The notes beneath the pieces are model-generated. The model saw only the letters and a list, made by a program, of their open reading frames with translations. It was not told where the DNA came from and searched no databases. This document shows positions 43,568 through 53,906 of a DNA stretch of 64,000 nt, piece after piece (the stretch's first letter is position 1; every line of letters starts with the position of its first letter). Both the position numbers and the translations under genes were made by a program. This DNA is from Miscanthus floridulus (Eukaryota; Streptophyta; Magnoliopsida; Poales; Poaceae), in contig NC_089584.1 of assembly GCF_019320115.1 (NCBI RefSeq), positions 56,602,852-56,666,851 of the forward strand. The letters are read 5' to 3'.

Positions 43568-44326
43568 TTAGCTTTTGATTTTCTATTGCTTTTGCTTTTC
43601 TATTCTTTTGTTTTAATATTAGTTGTAGTGCCCCATAACTTAAGATGAATTAATAATAGACTATATGTACAGTGGTTGTCCCTTTAAGTTTTATTTTCTT
43701 AGAAACAATGCGTTATATCTTACAGATTAAAGGACATCTGTATGCACACCATATGATACGCATAAGTGTGCATGTAATTACGCACATGTTCAAAGTTTTC
43801 TCTGTGTTGCTTTGCCAGCCATGTGTCTGACCTACCATTGCACTAACGAGTGCCATTTGATCTAATAGCACATATGTTCATAGTTTGATACGGTTGTTTA
43901 CCTAGACTGATCACCGTTACATACTAAGTAAACTAGTGTCATATGATCTATTGCGCACATGTAAACAATCACTTGTTCTACCTGATTTTAATAACTAGAA
44001 AAAAGTTAGAATAAGTACGAAATAAAATAGAACTGAGTCCAACATTCAACAATAAATCTTTCATTAATATCTTGTACCCTACATACAATCTATGGGTCCA
44101 AGAAATATGGCATTTCAATGATCCTCTTAACTTGCTTTGCTTTGGATAAGGGTCATTTCCATCTGTCTCCTTAATACGTTTAATCAATGATGGATCTAGA
44201 TGCAACAACATTCTTCCATTTTCCTATAGAGTGAAAGAAATACAACAAATGTAATTGCGATGCTAATGACAAAAATATATAATTTATAATAAATCTTTCA
44301 TTAATATCTTATACCCTACATACAAT
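43568..44326. other. 3' flank of the F-box-like gene and copy 3 of the local repeat
   Basis: AT-rich; carries repeat words shared with 41140-41300. No gene seen. The CATTAATATCTTGTACCCTA stretch near 44060 recurs near 44290, a ~230-bp local duplication. Confidence 0.45.
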
Positions 44327-44950
44327 CTATGGGTCTAGGAAGGCAGAAAGGATGACGTCCTCCACATCTGTAGCCGCCACGATAGCTTTTGTGGTGGCAT
44401 TGAAGTCGCTGAGCAGCTCCTCCTGCACCATTGGGTCGGCGTTGACCAGGAAGCCAAGCTCCAGACGACGAAGATTGTGGCCAGAGTGAAGCTACACCGT
44501 GGTCAGGGTGGCGCTAGCCCCTTGGTGAATCCCCTTGAGTGGCAACTAACCTAATGTGGGCTGGCCTGGCCCGCAGACGGTCCTCAAGCAAAAGACCCCT
44601 GGGGTTCATGCCCTCCACCATGTCGAGGGCCGCCACTCGAAGAGTGGCCAACTTCTCCTCCAAGCCTGACAACAAAGACACCTATTGTTCTAGCCTAGGT
44701 GTTGGCCGCCACTGCCCGTGCGGTGGCAGTTTCTTGCTCCAAAGCGTCGAGGGCTATCTGAATGGCATCAAGACAAAGCTCGAACCTCAATAGCAAAGCT
44801 CAAAGCGGTCAACATGTAACGATGATCTCAACAACAAAGCTTAGACCTCCTTACCCAAGGCACCAAAAGCAAGGGTAGAGACGTAGTGGAGGCCTGCTCC
44901 CCTCCGGAGGGTCATCCATCGGGCACTTCACAAGATCCATCGCTCTGGCT
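44327..44950 (-). pseudogene. Decayed coiled-coil-type gene end
   Basis: Minus-strand segments in alternating frames give LSGLEEKLATLRVAALDMVE, PRGLLLEDRLRAS, and finally RRLELGFLVNADPMVQEELL … VEDVILSAFLDP with a TAG stop at 44327. The Leu/Glu/Ala pattern suggests a coiled coil followed by a short globular end. Stops and frameshifts interrupt it upstream. It occupies the central part of repeat copy 3. No family is recognised; a transposon or retrotransposon gag-like origin is possible. Confidence 0.4.
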
Positions 44951-45189
44951 GAGGGTGGAACTCACTCAAGGCTAAGGGAGGACAAATGAGTATCGTAGTA
45001 GGACAGGGAAGGATGGTTGCTTCACTCTCACCGGATCATTCTTGAATTTATAGCTAGGAGAACCATGCACGCTGGGCTCTCCAGGCTATGTGTGAATTTA
45101 ATCCAAGATTAACTGCATTGGAATTCCAAGTGATAGGATGCATCGCGGTGAGGTGGGAAGAGAAGCGGTAGCCACGCGGGCACATCCAC

Positions 45190-45390
45190 ACTGTATGATA
45201 TGGAACGATTGTTTCATCAGAGTTTCATGGCATTAAATATACTGTTCTGACACCATATTGATGAAGAGAGATGAAGAAAGTTTCATGGGAGTAGAGAGAG
45301 TTTCATGGCAAAAAAACTCTTCTGCAGTGTTTCCAAAATATTCATGTGATGCAAACTGAGCCATGAAACCCCACTGAGACTGCTAAGTGT
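45190..45390. mobile_element. Putative MITE of the TTTCATGG / CCATGAAA type
   Basis: AGAGTTTCATGGC on the left and GCCATGAAACCCCACTGAGA on the right are inverted relatives, with further TTTCATGG words at 45272 and 45302. Similar ~200-bp non-coding elements with gene-like CATGAAACTCYCC ends are common in grasses. A related GCATGAAACAAACTCTC stretch lies at 40823. Confidence 0.4.
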
Positions 45391-45591
45391 TTAAAACTGA
45401 AATGTGCACCATATGATACGCATCAAAACACTCAGCACATGTACACCGTATGAAGCGCATATTGACTAAACCATGTGAGAACCAGTGACATGTGATCAAA
45501 TTGGACACATAATTGTTAAAAACTGAAATGTTTCAAACTGTAGGTATAGTTTTTTATCCAACTCAAATGTTACACTCACATTTAGGTACAT

Positions 45592-46387
45592 TTACTTGAC
45601 GTAGGCGGCTTCGTTATGATCACTTCTCATGTACACTAGTTCGTCACCCTCCACAAACAGGGGGATATCCACATTGGGACCAAGTGCAGGCATGTCTCGA
45701 TAGCTATTCCCTTCTTCCTCATTTGTATCTTAGACATCGATGATCTTCCTTTTACCATGAAGCACCACATGCCCACCGCCTGCATCACCTAGGTTTTTTT
45801 CATAGAATACTTGGACTACATCTTTCGCAAAAATGAAAGGCTCATCTAGGTAGGCAAGATGCTTGAAATCTATAGTATGCATACCATACTTGTCCATCAT
45901 GACAACCTTTGGTACTCTTACCCACTTGCATTAGAAAAGAGGGACCTTCATTTCTTCTAATCCATAGTCTACCTCCTAGATCTCTTCTGTGAATCCACAG
46001 GAACACCAATTTGATTTAGACCCAAATAGTATGTGCAAAACTCGATTGCCTCCTCTTCGACCATCCTTCCACCATGCACCCTTCGGGCCTATACCTGTTC
46101 TAGACATACTTCCTTAGGACGCTCATTAACCTCTCAAAAGGAAACATCTAATGTAAGAACAGTAGACCAATGCTCTTATTTGCTAAACCAGATGCGATAT
46201 GTGATGTACAGACATATCAAAAAATATCAGTGGCAAATGCATCTCCAACCTACTCATAGTATGGTGCATGTCTTTCTCTAGCCTATCAAGTGTAGCTGGA
46301 TCTATAACCTTGTGTGAGATTGTGTTGAAGAATGAGCATAGCTTTATGATTGGGTCATGCACCTTCTCTAGTAGGATGCCCCTAATT
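45592..46387 (-). pseudogene. CACTA TNP2 transposase C-terminus (DUF4218 + DUF4216)
   Basis: From 46387 leftward: GILLEKVHDPIIKLCSFFNT and RLEKDMHHTMSRLEMHLPL then a FFDMSVHHISHL block match DUF4218 (L.KLE.IFPPAFFD.M.HL). Near 46080-46000 a MVEEEAIEFCTYYL segment follows. Then MDKYGMHTIDFKHLAYLDEP and FIFAKDVVQVFYEK match DUF4216. The end reads PLFVEGDELVYMR … AAYVK with TAA at 45592. The catalytic TNP2 core would lie to the right but is replaced by the end of CACTA-B. Several stops are present. The order and orientation are those of a normal TNP2 tail. Confidence 0.75.
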
Positions 46388-46599
46388 CACTACTAGGAAT
46401 ATCAACTTCTATGACGATCAACTTTGGTCACTGAAGGAGCCAAATTCGTCATAATTTTAGTTTTATGACGAATTGATGATGAAAATGGTTCATCGTAGAA
46501 ATTGCGTCATACTTGAACTTTTATGATGAATCTAGACAATCATCATAGAAGTGGATTGATCTATGATGAAAAACTAATCACCATAGAACTACTTTTGTA

Positions 46600-47160
46600 T
46601 GCGTGGTAGGGGGCAGCCATAGTGGCGGGTGCTTGCATTGGAGATGCTTTTCCATGTGTACATGCTATAGACGGTTGCATCGTAGATTGTTTGGGTACGT
46701 GTCACCGTCTTACTACACAACATGGCCATCTCTATATCTTGCATGTTTTAGGTTCTTATTGGACCACATGTGAGGCCCCTATTGTTCCACATGTCAGTTT
46801 TCTATTGGCACACGTGTCGTCTTGTAGTTGAGTCATGTGTCACTTCTTCATTGGACCATGTGTCATATTTTTATTGGTCCACATGGCATGATCACAATAC
46901 CCACATGGCTTTCTTTTACTCGACCACGTGTCTTGATGTTGTACGCTCATGTGTCAGTATTTTATTAGGCCACATGTCGCACCCTGAGCTACCCATGTGT
47001 CTTTTTCTGATTCGACCATGTGGCAGGATGGATTTGTACCACGTATTTGGTTTGTATTGGCCCACGTGTACTGTCTTGGCTTTTACATGTGTCATTCACT
47101 AGTTCATCTACGTTTTAGATTATTCTTTAACAACGTGCATGTGCTAGATCTTCCATGTGC
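46600..47160. repeat. CACATG/CACGTG-rich irregular array in CACTA-B
   Basis: About twenty CACATGT, CACGTGT or CATGTGTC words occur, many in the setting ATTGGNCCACATGTC, at irregular 25-45-bp spacing. Position just inside the terminus suggests a transposase-binding subterminal array; the words are also E-box/G-box cores. Confidence 0.7.
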
Positions 47161-47350
47161 ACACTAATCATTACATCAGAAAAAATGATTTCAGATCTAC
47201 ACTACTGCACAAAATGACTACATGCATAATTATATTGAACCTGAATCAAATAACAGTAGTTCAGCTCAGCAACAAACCACTGACAGAGTTGACATATCAA
47301 GCTGCCAAAAGTTCACATCAAAACAACAAACAAACCACTTGTTAACTGCA

Positions 47351-49040
47351 TCAACAAGATTGAGAGTTACCAGCGCTTAAGAGCATGATATGCTCACAAA
47401 GCTTATTGTACTCCTATTGCTGTTTCTTGAACTCCTCAAACTCCCTATCAGTGTTTTTTGCCTTCCTCTTCAGTTGACCCACTTGTTCGGTGAGGATAGC
47501 TGATCTTTCCTATTAAGCAGCAAGCCATTCTCGAAGTCGAGAGTAGCTTGTCCTGATACTAGCATTCTTCAAAGAAAAGATGTTGTAGCTGGCCTGGGAG
47601 AGGACCTTGGTAACAACATCAACAGCAAGTTCTACCCATATAGTTTCCATAGCTTCCTGCAAAAACCAAGTAAACATTAGAAAGAGGACTTAAATTACAG
47701 AACCAAGAGATTATTTCATTACAAGTAATGCATAGGTCTTCCTTAGCGTACTGTCGATAGAGATTCATAAGCATAATGCATAGGTAACATATTAACTGTT
47801 GTAATATTACAATTTCAAAATGATGGTGCCACTTTAGGCTCCTCCTACTTTTCCTTCTTTTATGCCAATGGCTTTAGCAGATTTCAAGGAAAGCAAATGA
47901 AGGTACTTACCACTGCTTCTCTTTCAGCATTGCTCAGTCCCGTGTTGCTACTTTTATGGAAGTTGTTGAAGATTCCCAGTTCATCAACATCTTCATGAGG
48001 TCAATCATGTTCTTTAACAAGCACTTCTTGATCGTGTCCTATGTCCTTCCTATTTTTGACCTTCTATTAAAATTGCATATGCCTATCACATAAAGACTAG
48101 ACAAGAAATAAATCAGTTCACACACACAGACCTTGTTCTTGGAACTTAACCACTTGTGGACAAGTGCACACCACTGTGCATCATTCATCCAAGACACATG
48201 AGAGGTCTTTCTAATTTGATCAGTGGGGAAGCCATTGAAGTAGGATTGCTTGTACCTATACTATGTCTGTTGTATAATAGACTGGAATACACTCGTCCAT
48301 GCTTCTTTTGTTGCTTCATCATTATCATCAATGGTTAGCCTCAATTATAGAAGTGTGAATGCAAATTGAACCCATTACTAAGTTGCTCAAGGCAGAGTGA
48401 ATGTCAACCAAGGATATACATACTTACAGATTGCATGGCCACAAATTCATTAAGATGTTCGATTCGTCGCTTGTAAAGTTTCTAGTGCGCGAAAATTGGT
48501 TCTTGAGACCTGACTACTACACCTGCCTCTGAGGAAAACATGGCAGCTCGCAATGGATCATGTGGCCTTCTGTTCCCCTTGACAACTGATATGGGCATCC
48601 TTGTTCCCATTGATTGGGTGCTTTTGTGAAGCCCAACCCCCTTAGTTGCTTGCCTCAACATACTCGCTCTTCTCTACAATGGTACTACACAGTTTCATAC
48701 ATTAGATTGTTAGAAAAGTAACATGTATATCAAATAGCAATACTTGATTTATAGACATATCTAAGGTAGTACCAACCTTCACAAGTTTGGTCATTCTTGG
48801 GGTGGGGAGGTGGAGTCTCCTCTTCGGCAAGGCTAAGGTCATCTTCACATGACCAGTCCCTCACAGGGCTCTATTCGCCTTATGCGTGCTGACTTTTGGA
48901 CCTAATTGGAACTACAAGAAGCTGCAACTCTACTAGACTACTTGGCTTCACTCTCCTGGATTTCCATCCCCTAGGACCCATATCGGTGCTACCTTTTGCC
49001 CTGCTGGCAGGGACTTCTCTATGACTTGTTTAACCCACAG
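47351..49040 (-). pseudogene. Transposase_24 (TNPA-like) gene of CACTA-B, several exons
   Basis: Exons read right to left. About 48690-48434 gives MLRQATKGVGLHKSTQSMGT and PLRAAMFSSEAGVVVRSQEP with a KLYKRRIEHLNEFV block. About 48342-48133 gives a YKQSYFNGFP segment, then ISHVSWMNDAQ-like WCALVHKWLSSKNK, typical of PF03004. About 48062-47911 is a short linker. About 47656-47351 gives EAMETIWVELAVDVV … SYSRLREWLAA, two stops, then ILTEQVGQLKRKAKN, a coiled-coil tail ending QSC with TGA at 47351. A further Pro/Arg-rich segment at 49040-48780 may be the N-terminus. Exon edges show GTAAG and TGCAG-type sites. TNPA-like proteins bind subterminal repeats. A few stops suggest an inactive copy. Confidence 0.6.
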
Positions 49041-49215
49041 CCTAAAATTGGAAAAACAACATTAAGAGGCAAGCATGTAAAAATTGCATTGCTATCCACA
49101 TAGCAAAGAATTGAATTGCACTATTACCTAAACCAACTCTCCTCCCATCCCAACATGATAAGATAGAATAAGCATCTCAATTGCAAGGGGTACTAACTCT
49201 TCTCAATCTATATCT
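49041..49215. other. CACTA-B 5' non-coding region
   Basis: Non-coding AT-rich sequence between the possible N-terminal exon and the LTR insertion point. Confidence 0.4.
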
Positions 49216-52200
49216 TGTTTGGGGACCCGCCATGTTAAGTCACCTAAATTGAGTGTCATCCACTTGACTGACCCAATTTAAGCAAACCAACATCGGTGAC
49301 TCCCCAGGAGCGCACTTGGCAACTCCTCTTCAGGATCAGGTTGAGTATCATACCACAATAGCCTCCACAACTCAAGATTACATCTCATCATTGGAGCACA
49401 TAATAATTTAGCAGAAACATATATTACAAGTCTTGCTAAATATAATAAATTAACTATACAACATCAGACTAAATGTAGTGTGAACCAAACGACTCTATTA
49501 CCAACATCGCTATGCTATGAATTAATTATATATCTAGTAACTGGTGGTTGCCTTGCCCATGGGCATCGCCACCATAGCTTGGACAACAAATGCCATTCAC
49601 CCACTTTGCCACCAATGATGGGGTGAGATGGCCTCTATTGTCCTATACCTGCAAAACAACTTAATGGCAGCACCATGAGTATATTGCGTACTCACAGGGC
49701 TTAATTCCAACATATAATATTTGGTGGATGCATAGGTGATTATCAGGCATTTGTATAATTGCGGAAAGCAATGATGTTTATTAAAAGTATGACATGCTAT
49801 GCTCAACATTAGAGTAAAAGTATTTATCATTATAACAGAAGTGCTCATATTCCATCTTCTATTCTACCATGGGTATAGAAAGAGAGAACTACTGAATAGT
49901 TCCATCCCAAGGGACTTCAAGCTTTCAAAACTATGCATAGGTGCACAACTATACCCACATGGAGAATAGGATGAACCTCCATACCCAAGCAACAGGTAAG
50001 GGTTGCCTCATGTTCCCCAACCTTTCCTTAATATAGCCCAAATGTCACATGAAAGGTTTGACTAGATGCCCGAGTTAGGTTTCCACCATCTTCCTAGTTC
50101 CTCAGGTCAGGCTTCTACTCCATCTTCCTGACGCCATCCCCCTTGCTAGTTTCATAGATAGACTAGTCGCAATTAGTTACTTATCTTACCACTCCCATTT
50201 GCAGTATGTGGTCGGTACGGATGGTTACTCGGACTCACATATCCCTTACATGAGCAAGATATCCAAGTTATCATCACGATTATTACTTTAGGGATATTAC
50301 TCTTTAGCTAGATTAGTAAGGTGAGTCAAATTGTACCCTCATGGGTTTTCGTAGTTACTTATCCAGGTGTAGCATCCTACACGCACGAGTATGAGTTCCC
50401 TTCTCATGCTTGACTTCTTCCGTTGCCCAAGCAACTAATCAATAAGCATTAAGCATTCTCATCCCCATTGTTTAGATGAGAGGCTTATAACAGATTAAAG
50501 AGTAGCTCTAAGTGTTATGTGAGAGAGATCATTATCCAACTCTACATGAAAGGCATAACTCATAATGCAACAAGATAAGTATCCAAAGTAGGGTTCATAA
50601 TAGTGGGGTGCCTGCCTGTTGGATGAGCAAGGATCCCATAGCTTGGAACATCTCTTGGCATCTCTCTAATATCGAGTACCTATATGTATGCACTTGTATG
50701 AGATACGTATGTATGCATGACATATATGAAATATGCAAGAGAGATGAGGGATGCTTGTGTGGTTCAACTACTATGGGTGCATGGTGCAATAGATAAACAT
50801 GATGCTTGATGAGTACATGCATAAAGTAAATGCCATGAGATATCATGCAATGATATTACTTGATTAGCAATTGATGACTTGTATCAAGTGTTGGAGTGTA
50901 ACACTATTGAGCTATCGGTTTGAGTCATCAGATGATCCGGTGTGAAAGTTGGACCATCTGCTAACTTAGGGACTTAGTGAAAACTATGGTGGTCTAACTT
51001 CATAGACTCTCTGTTATGGGTGACGGACTCTCCGGTACCAAGTTTGGGCTCTCGGGAATCCTTAATGTTCTCTACTATAATTCATCGGACACTATGCCAA
51101 ACTTGTTGGACCCTCTAGTGAATTATAGTGTGTTCTGTTTATGTGCAGACAAATAACATCAGTAGTTGGTGGACCCTCCACCAGGTGCAGCGGACCCTCC
51201 GTTAGCTGACTGACAATGCACAACCCATTCTCTTCAAAATCCAAACATTAACCCTAATTGCTTGCATGTGTGTGATATCATGTAATCATGTCCCTAAAGT
51301 GCTTTGGAATACATCTAGGCAAGGGCATGTGCTCATGGTGCAAAAATGGTATTATAGTCAACCCATTTCACATCTCCCCAATATTGGATATATAAAGATG
51401 CATAAATAAGATGATATAAGGACATATGTATGGATATGTTGCACAGAACATATCTCATAGATAGCACATGCTCAAAAGAAGCCAACACAACAAGTTCCAT
51501 AGCTTTTAGACATAGAGAGAATAAGTTGTCTATTTAGTACACTATAAATGCATTATTCTTTGTCAAAATTAATATACTTACTTTGGAACCAAATTCATGT
51601 CTATATGATAGAGGATATCCTAAAGAACACAACAAAACTTGTTTCACAACTTTCTGAGTTCAAAAGCATCTTATATGACCTTTACAAGTTGGGGTTATGC
51701 TGCTGTGGTACAACGGATAGTCCACGAGTTCAGGCAGACAGTCCGCCAGTGAAAACCTAGGCATGTGGGGCATTTCACTGGGATGAACAATGGCACCAAT
51801 GGATAGTTCGTGAGAATGATGGACCATTTGGTAAAATGACAAATAGCTCGGGGGTAAATCCCGGGGCATCTGGGCTCCAAATTGAGTGCGGTTTCTTTCT
51901 ATGGCTGACTAGGCATGTAGGGAAGCTTCTACAAGTGATGGATGTGCCAAGCATGGCTGTGGTGAGCTCAACCTCAACCATGGTGGTGGTGTTCATGCAT
52001 GGAGCAAGAACTCAATGGGGTTGGCCAAGGGGATTGGGGAAGATGACATTAGGGCTTTGGGGATGTGCTCACCATGTCAAGGAGGATCTCCAACTATAGC
52101 GGCTTGCAGCCAAAATGGCTTGGGGGAGTTAATCAACCTTGGGGCTCCACCATGGCTTGAGCTTGAAGAAGATGAAGCTTGGGGCTACCACCTTCATCTC

Positions 52201-52903
52201 TAGCAAGGTTGACAGCGTGGGGAAGCAGTAGCTCGATAGTTATGACCTCCAGTAGCTGGTAGGGTGCCATCCTCCTCTTCCTCTTCTTCTTCTTCCTCTT
52301 CCTCTCCTCTCTCCCTTCACTTCTCCTTCTCTGTTCCTTGCTTCTCTGAATACTGAACGTGAATGAGAAATGGGGAGGGAGAGAGCTGCTGGTGCCTTTG
52401 TGTGTGTGTGGGCTAATGACTGGGGCCATGTCACTGTGCATGCATGATAGCAAGACATTTGCATGTTACAGGTGTCACTGTGATCTAACAGACATTCCAC
52501 TGGTGAATGACTGGACACTCCATCAACGCACGAGCGCATCTATGTGTGACAACACAACACCTACATGGGACACATATCAACACAGTGTTGACAGACAATC
52601 TGCCATGGGTGATGGATGATCCGCCAGTGCTGGACTATGCCTAACAGACTAACTGGCCTATAAGGGTTTCAACGGACATTCTATCGTGATGGCGGACACT
52701 CATGTTAGTGCACGGGTTGGCCAAGGTTATCCTAAGTCTATGAGATATTCCTAGCAGGACACTCCGGTGGTGATGGTAGATGATCCACCAAGTCAGGCAG
52801 TGCTCGGTCATGGCTGGGCTAGGCATAGGTTGATTTTCAATTTTTGATGTACTTGATGTCCTAGATGCTTATGACAAATTGTAGCAGTTTTCAGGTCATG
52901 ACA
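49216..52903 (-). mobile_element. Solo LTR, gypsy-like, about 3.7 kb, inserted in CACTA-B
   Basis: On the minus strand it starts TGTCATGACCTGAAAAC (ending at 52903 on the plus strand) and ends GGGTCCCCAAACA (49216). ATCT lies on both sides (49212-49215 and 52904-52907), a possible 4-bp duplication. Inside are many half-inverted words such as GGACCCTCC, GGACTCTCC and GATCCGCCAG (50940-51200, 52600-52800), recalling maize-type LTRs rich in GGACCGTCC words. GAGTATATTGCGTACTCACA (49677) resembles the GTACTCAGGG segment of gypsy LTRs. A CTCCTCTTCCTCTTCTTCT tract lies at 52270. No internal domain remains. Confidence 0.55.
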
Positions 52904-53227
52904 ATCTGTATCACCATATCCCTGAACATGCTCCCCTACTTTAGGGAGCTATTTCAAATGTCAACATGTAGATTACAAAGGCATTTATTGAGTTAACCTT
53001 GTACCTAATGTCAACAAAATAGACTAATAGTGTGCAAATTAGGCGCCTAAATTACAACATATATGGAAGCTATTACTTGAATAAAGCACATGTGAACTAC
53101 AGATTATACGGAAGGTATTACTCAAATAAAGCACATGTGAACTACAATCAATTAAGAAACTTGTAACCCCGTCACTATATATCTACATGTCCCAGGTCCA
53201 ACCACTAGAATACACCACACATCATAA
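52904..53227. other. CACTA-B sequence with short direct repeat
   Basis: AATAAAGCACATGTGAACTAC occurs twice (about 53080 and 53126) with similar upstream GGAAG.TATTACT stretches, a ~46-bp duplication. No gene. Confidence 0.55.
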
Positions 53228-53355
53228 GGCCTTATTTGGATGCTCATGTATTCATCTTGATCCACATGTGTTCAAGTGCATTGGAGTGGAATTGAACAAA
53301 GTTCCATTCCAATCCACTCCAACACATGTGGATTCACATGCATCCAAACAAGGCC
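53228..53355. mobile_element. Tourist-like MITE, copy 2, with TAA duplication
   Basis: GGCCTTATTTGGATGC at the left and GCATCCAAACAAGGCC at the right, about 128 bp, flanked by TAA on both sides (53225-53227, 53356-53358). The interior is self-complementary around GGAGTGGAATTG / CATTCCAATCCACTCC. TAA duplications fit PIF/Harbinger-type Tourist elements. It is the same family as 39035-39172. Confidence 0.88.
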
Positions 53356-53358
53356 TAA

Positions 53359-53906
53359 AAGGAATTTGGTAACCTCTTCCTATTCTAGCTACATTGTGTC
53401 GTCGACACCACCCTCTTATCATCCTGGTCATAGAAGTGGTGTAGCCGATGTTAGCAAACGGGTAGCAGATCCGGTGTGGCAGTCGTCAACGATGACATAG
53501 GGGCTCGCTCATGACAGGTGCCAATATAGGGGGGGTCCAGATCCATGTGTGTACTGCCACCGATAGTGGTCGTTCCATCGTTAGCAGACCTACTATCGAT
53601 GAAGGGGATCAGATCTGAATCTGGCTCTGGCTTCGGCTATGGTTCAAAAAGTTATTTGAGATGGTGCGGCTAGATGTGAAGAGGGAGTCAAGCTATTGTG
53701 CTGATGCGCCTAGCTAGGGTTTAGACTAGGATGGCAGAGGGGGCTAGGCTTTGGAGCAGGAGGAGAGATAATGCAGCTGGTCCAGTAGGAGAATGGAGAT
53801 GGAGGTGGAGACAATGACTCCTTGCACTTTTATGTGGCCACCACAATACCACAAATACCTTTGTCTAAAATCGATGGCATGGTAAACCAATTTTCTACGA
53901 GGAGGG
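53359..53906. other. CACTA-B right terminal region, GC-richer
   Basis: GC-richer, with GATCCAGATC, CAGATCTGAATC and ATCGTTAGCAGACC words suggestive of a CACTA 5' region. No gene. The frame 53929-53744 overlaps the Athila LTR start and is not believed. Confidence 0.4.

Larger units (their letters stand above)
39730..45540. repeat. Local segment present in three diverged copies
   Basis: Copy 1 (about 39730-40740) and copy 2 (about 41090-42380) share AATAACAAAGACCTTA-like starts, a GGAGGCATTCCTCCCT block, CTTGAAGGCCTTCTCC and a TCTGGTTTGTTTGATG-like stretch in order. Copy 3 (about 43740-45540) shares the flanking words (TTTGATCTAATAGCACATATG-like, AATCACTTGTTCTACC, CATTCAACAATAAA, CACCATATGATACGCAT) but its centre differs. 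A further direct duplication of a TTTGATTCCCTAGCACA segment joins 40550-40745 and 40925-41095. The F-box-like gene lies between copies 2 and 3. Confidence 0.6.
46388..53906 (-). mobile_element. CACTA element, CACTA-B, with nested solo LTR and MITE
   Basis: The left terminus CACTACTAGGAATATC at 46388 is followed by TCTATGACG / TATGATG-type subterminal repeats in both directions to 46600. A minus-strand Transposase_24 gene lies at 47351-49040. A solo LTR (49216-52903) and a Tourist MITE (53228-53355) are nested in the right part. The right terminus should read like TTTTCTAGTAGTG; the sequence before the Athila LTR is TTTTCTACGAGGAGGG at 53891-53906, so the tip is decayed or cut by that insertion. 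No TNP2 domain was recognised. Confidence 0.6.

Noticed and set aside
52133..52539. Minus-strand frames of about 100 aa with Arg/Lys-Glu runs
   Set aside because: They are produced by the CTCCTCTTCCTCTTC tract within a solo LTR.
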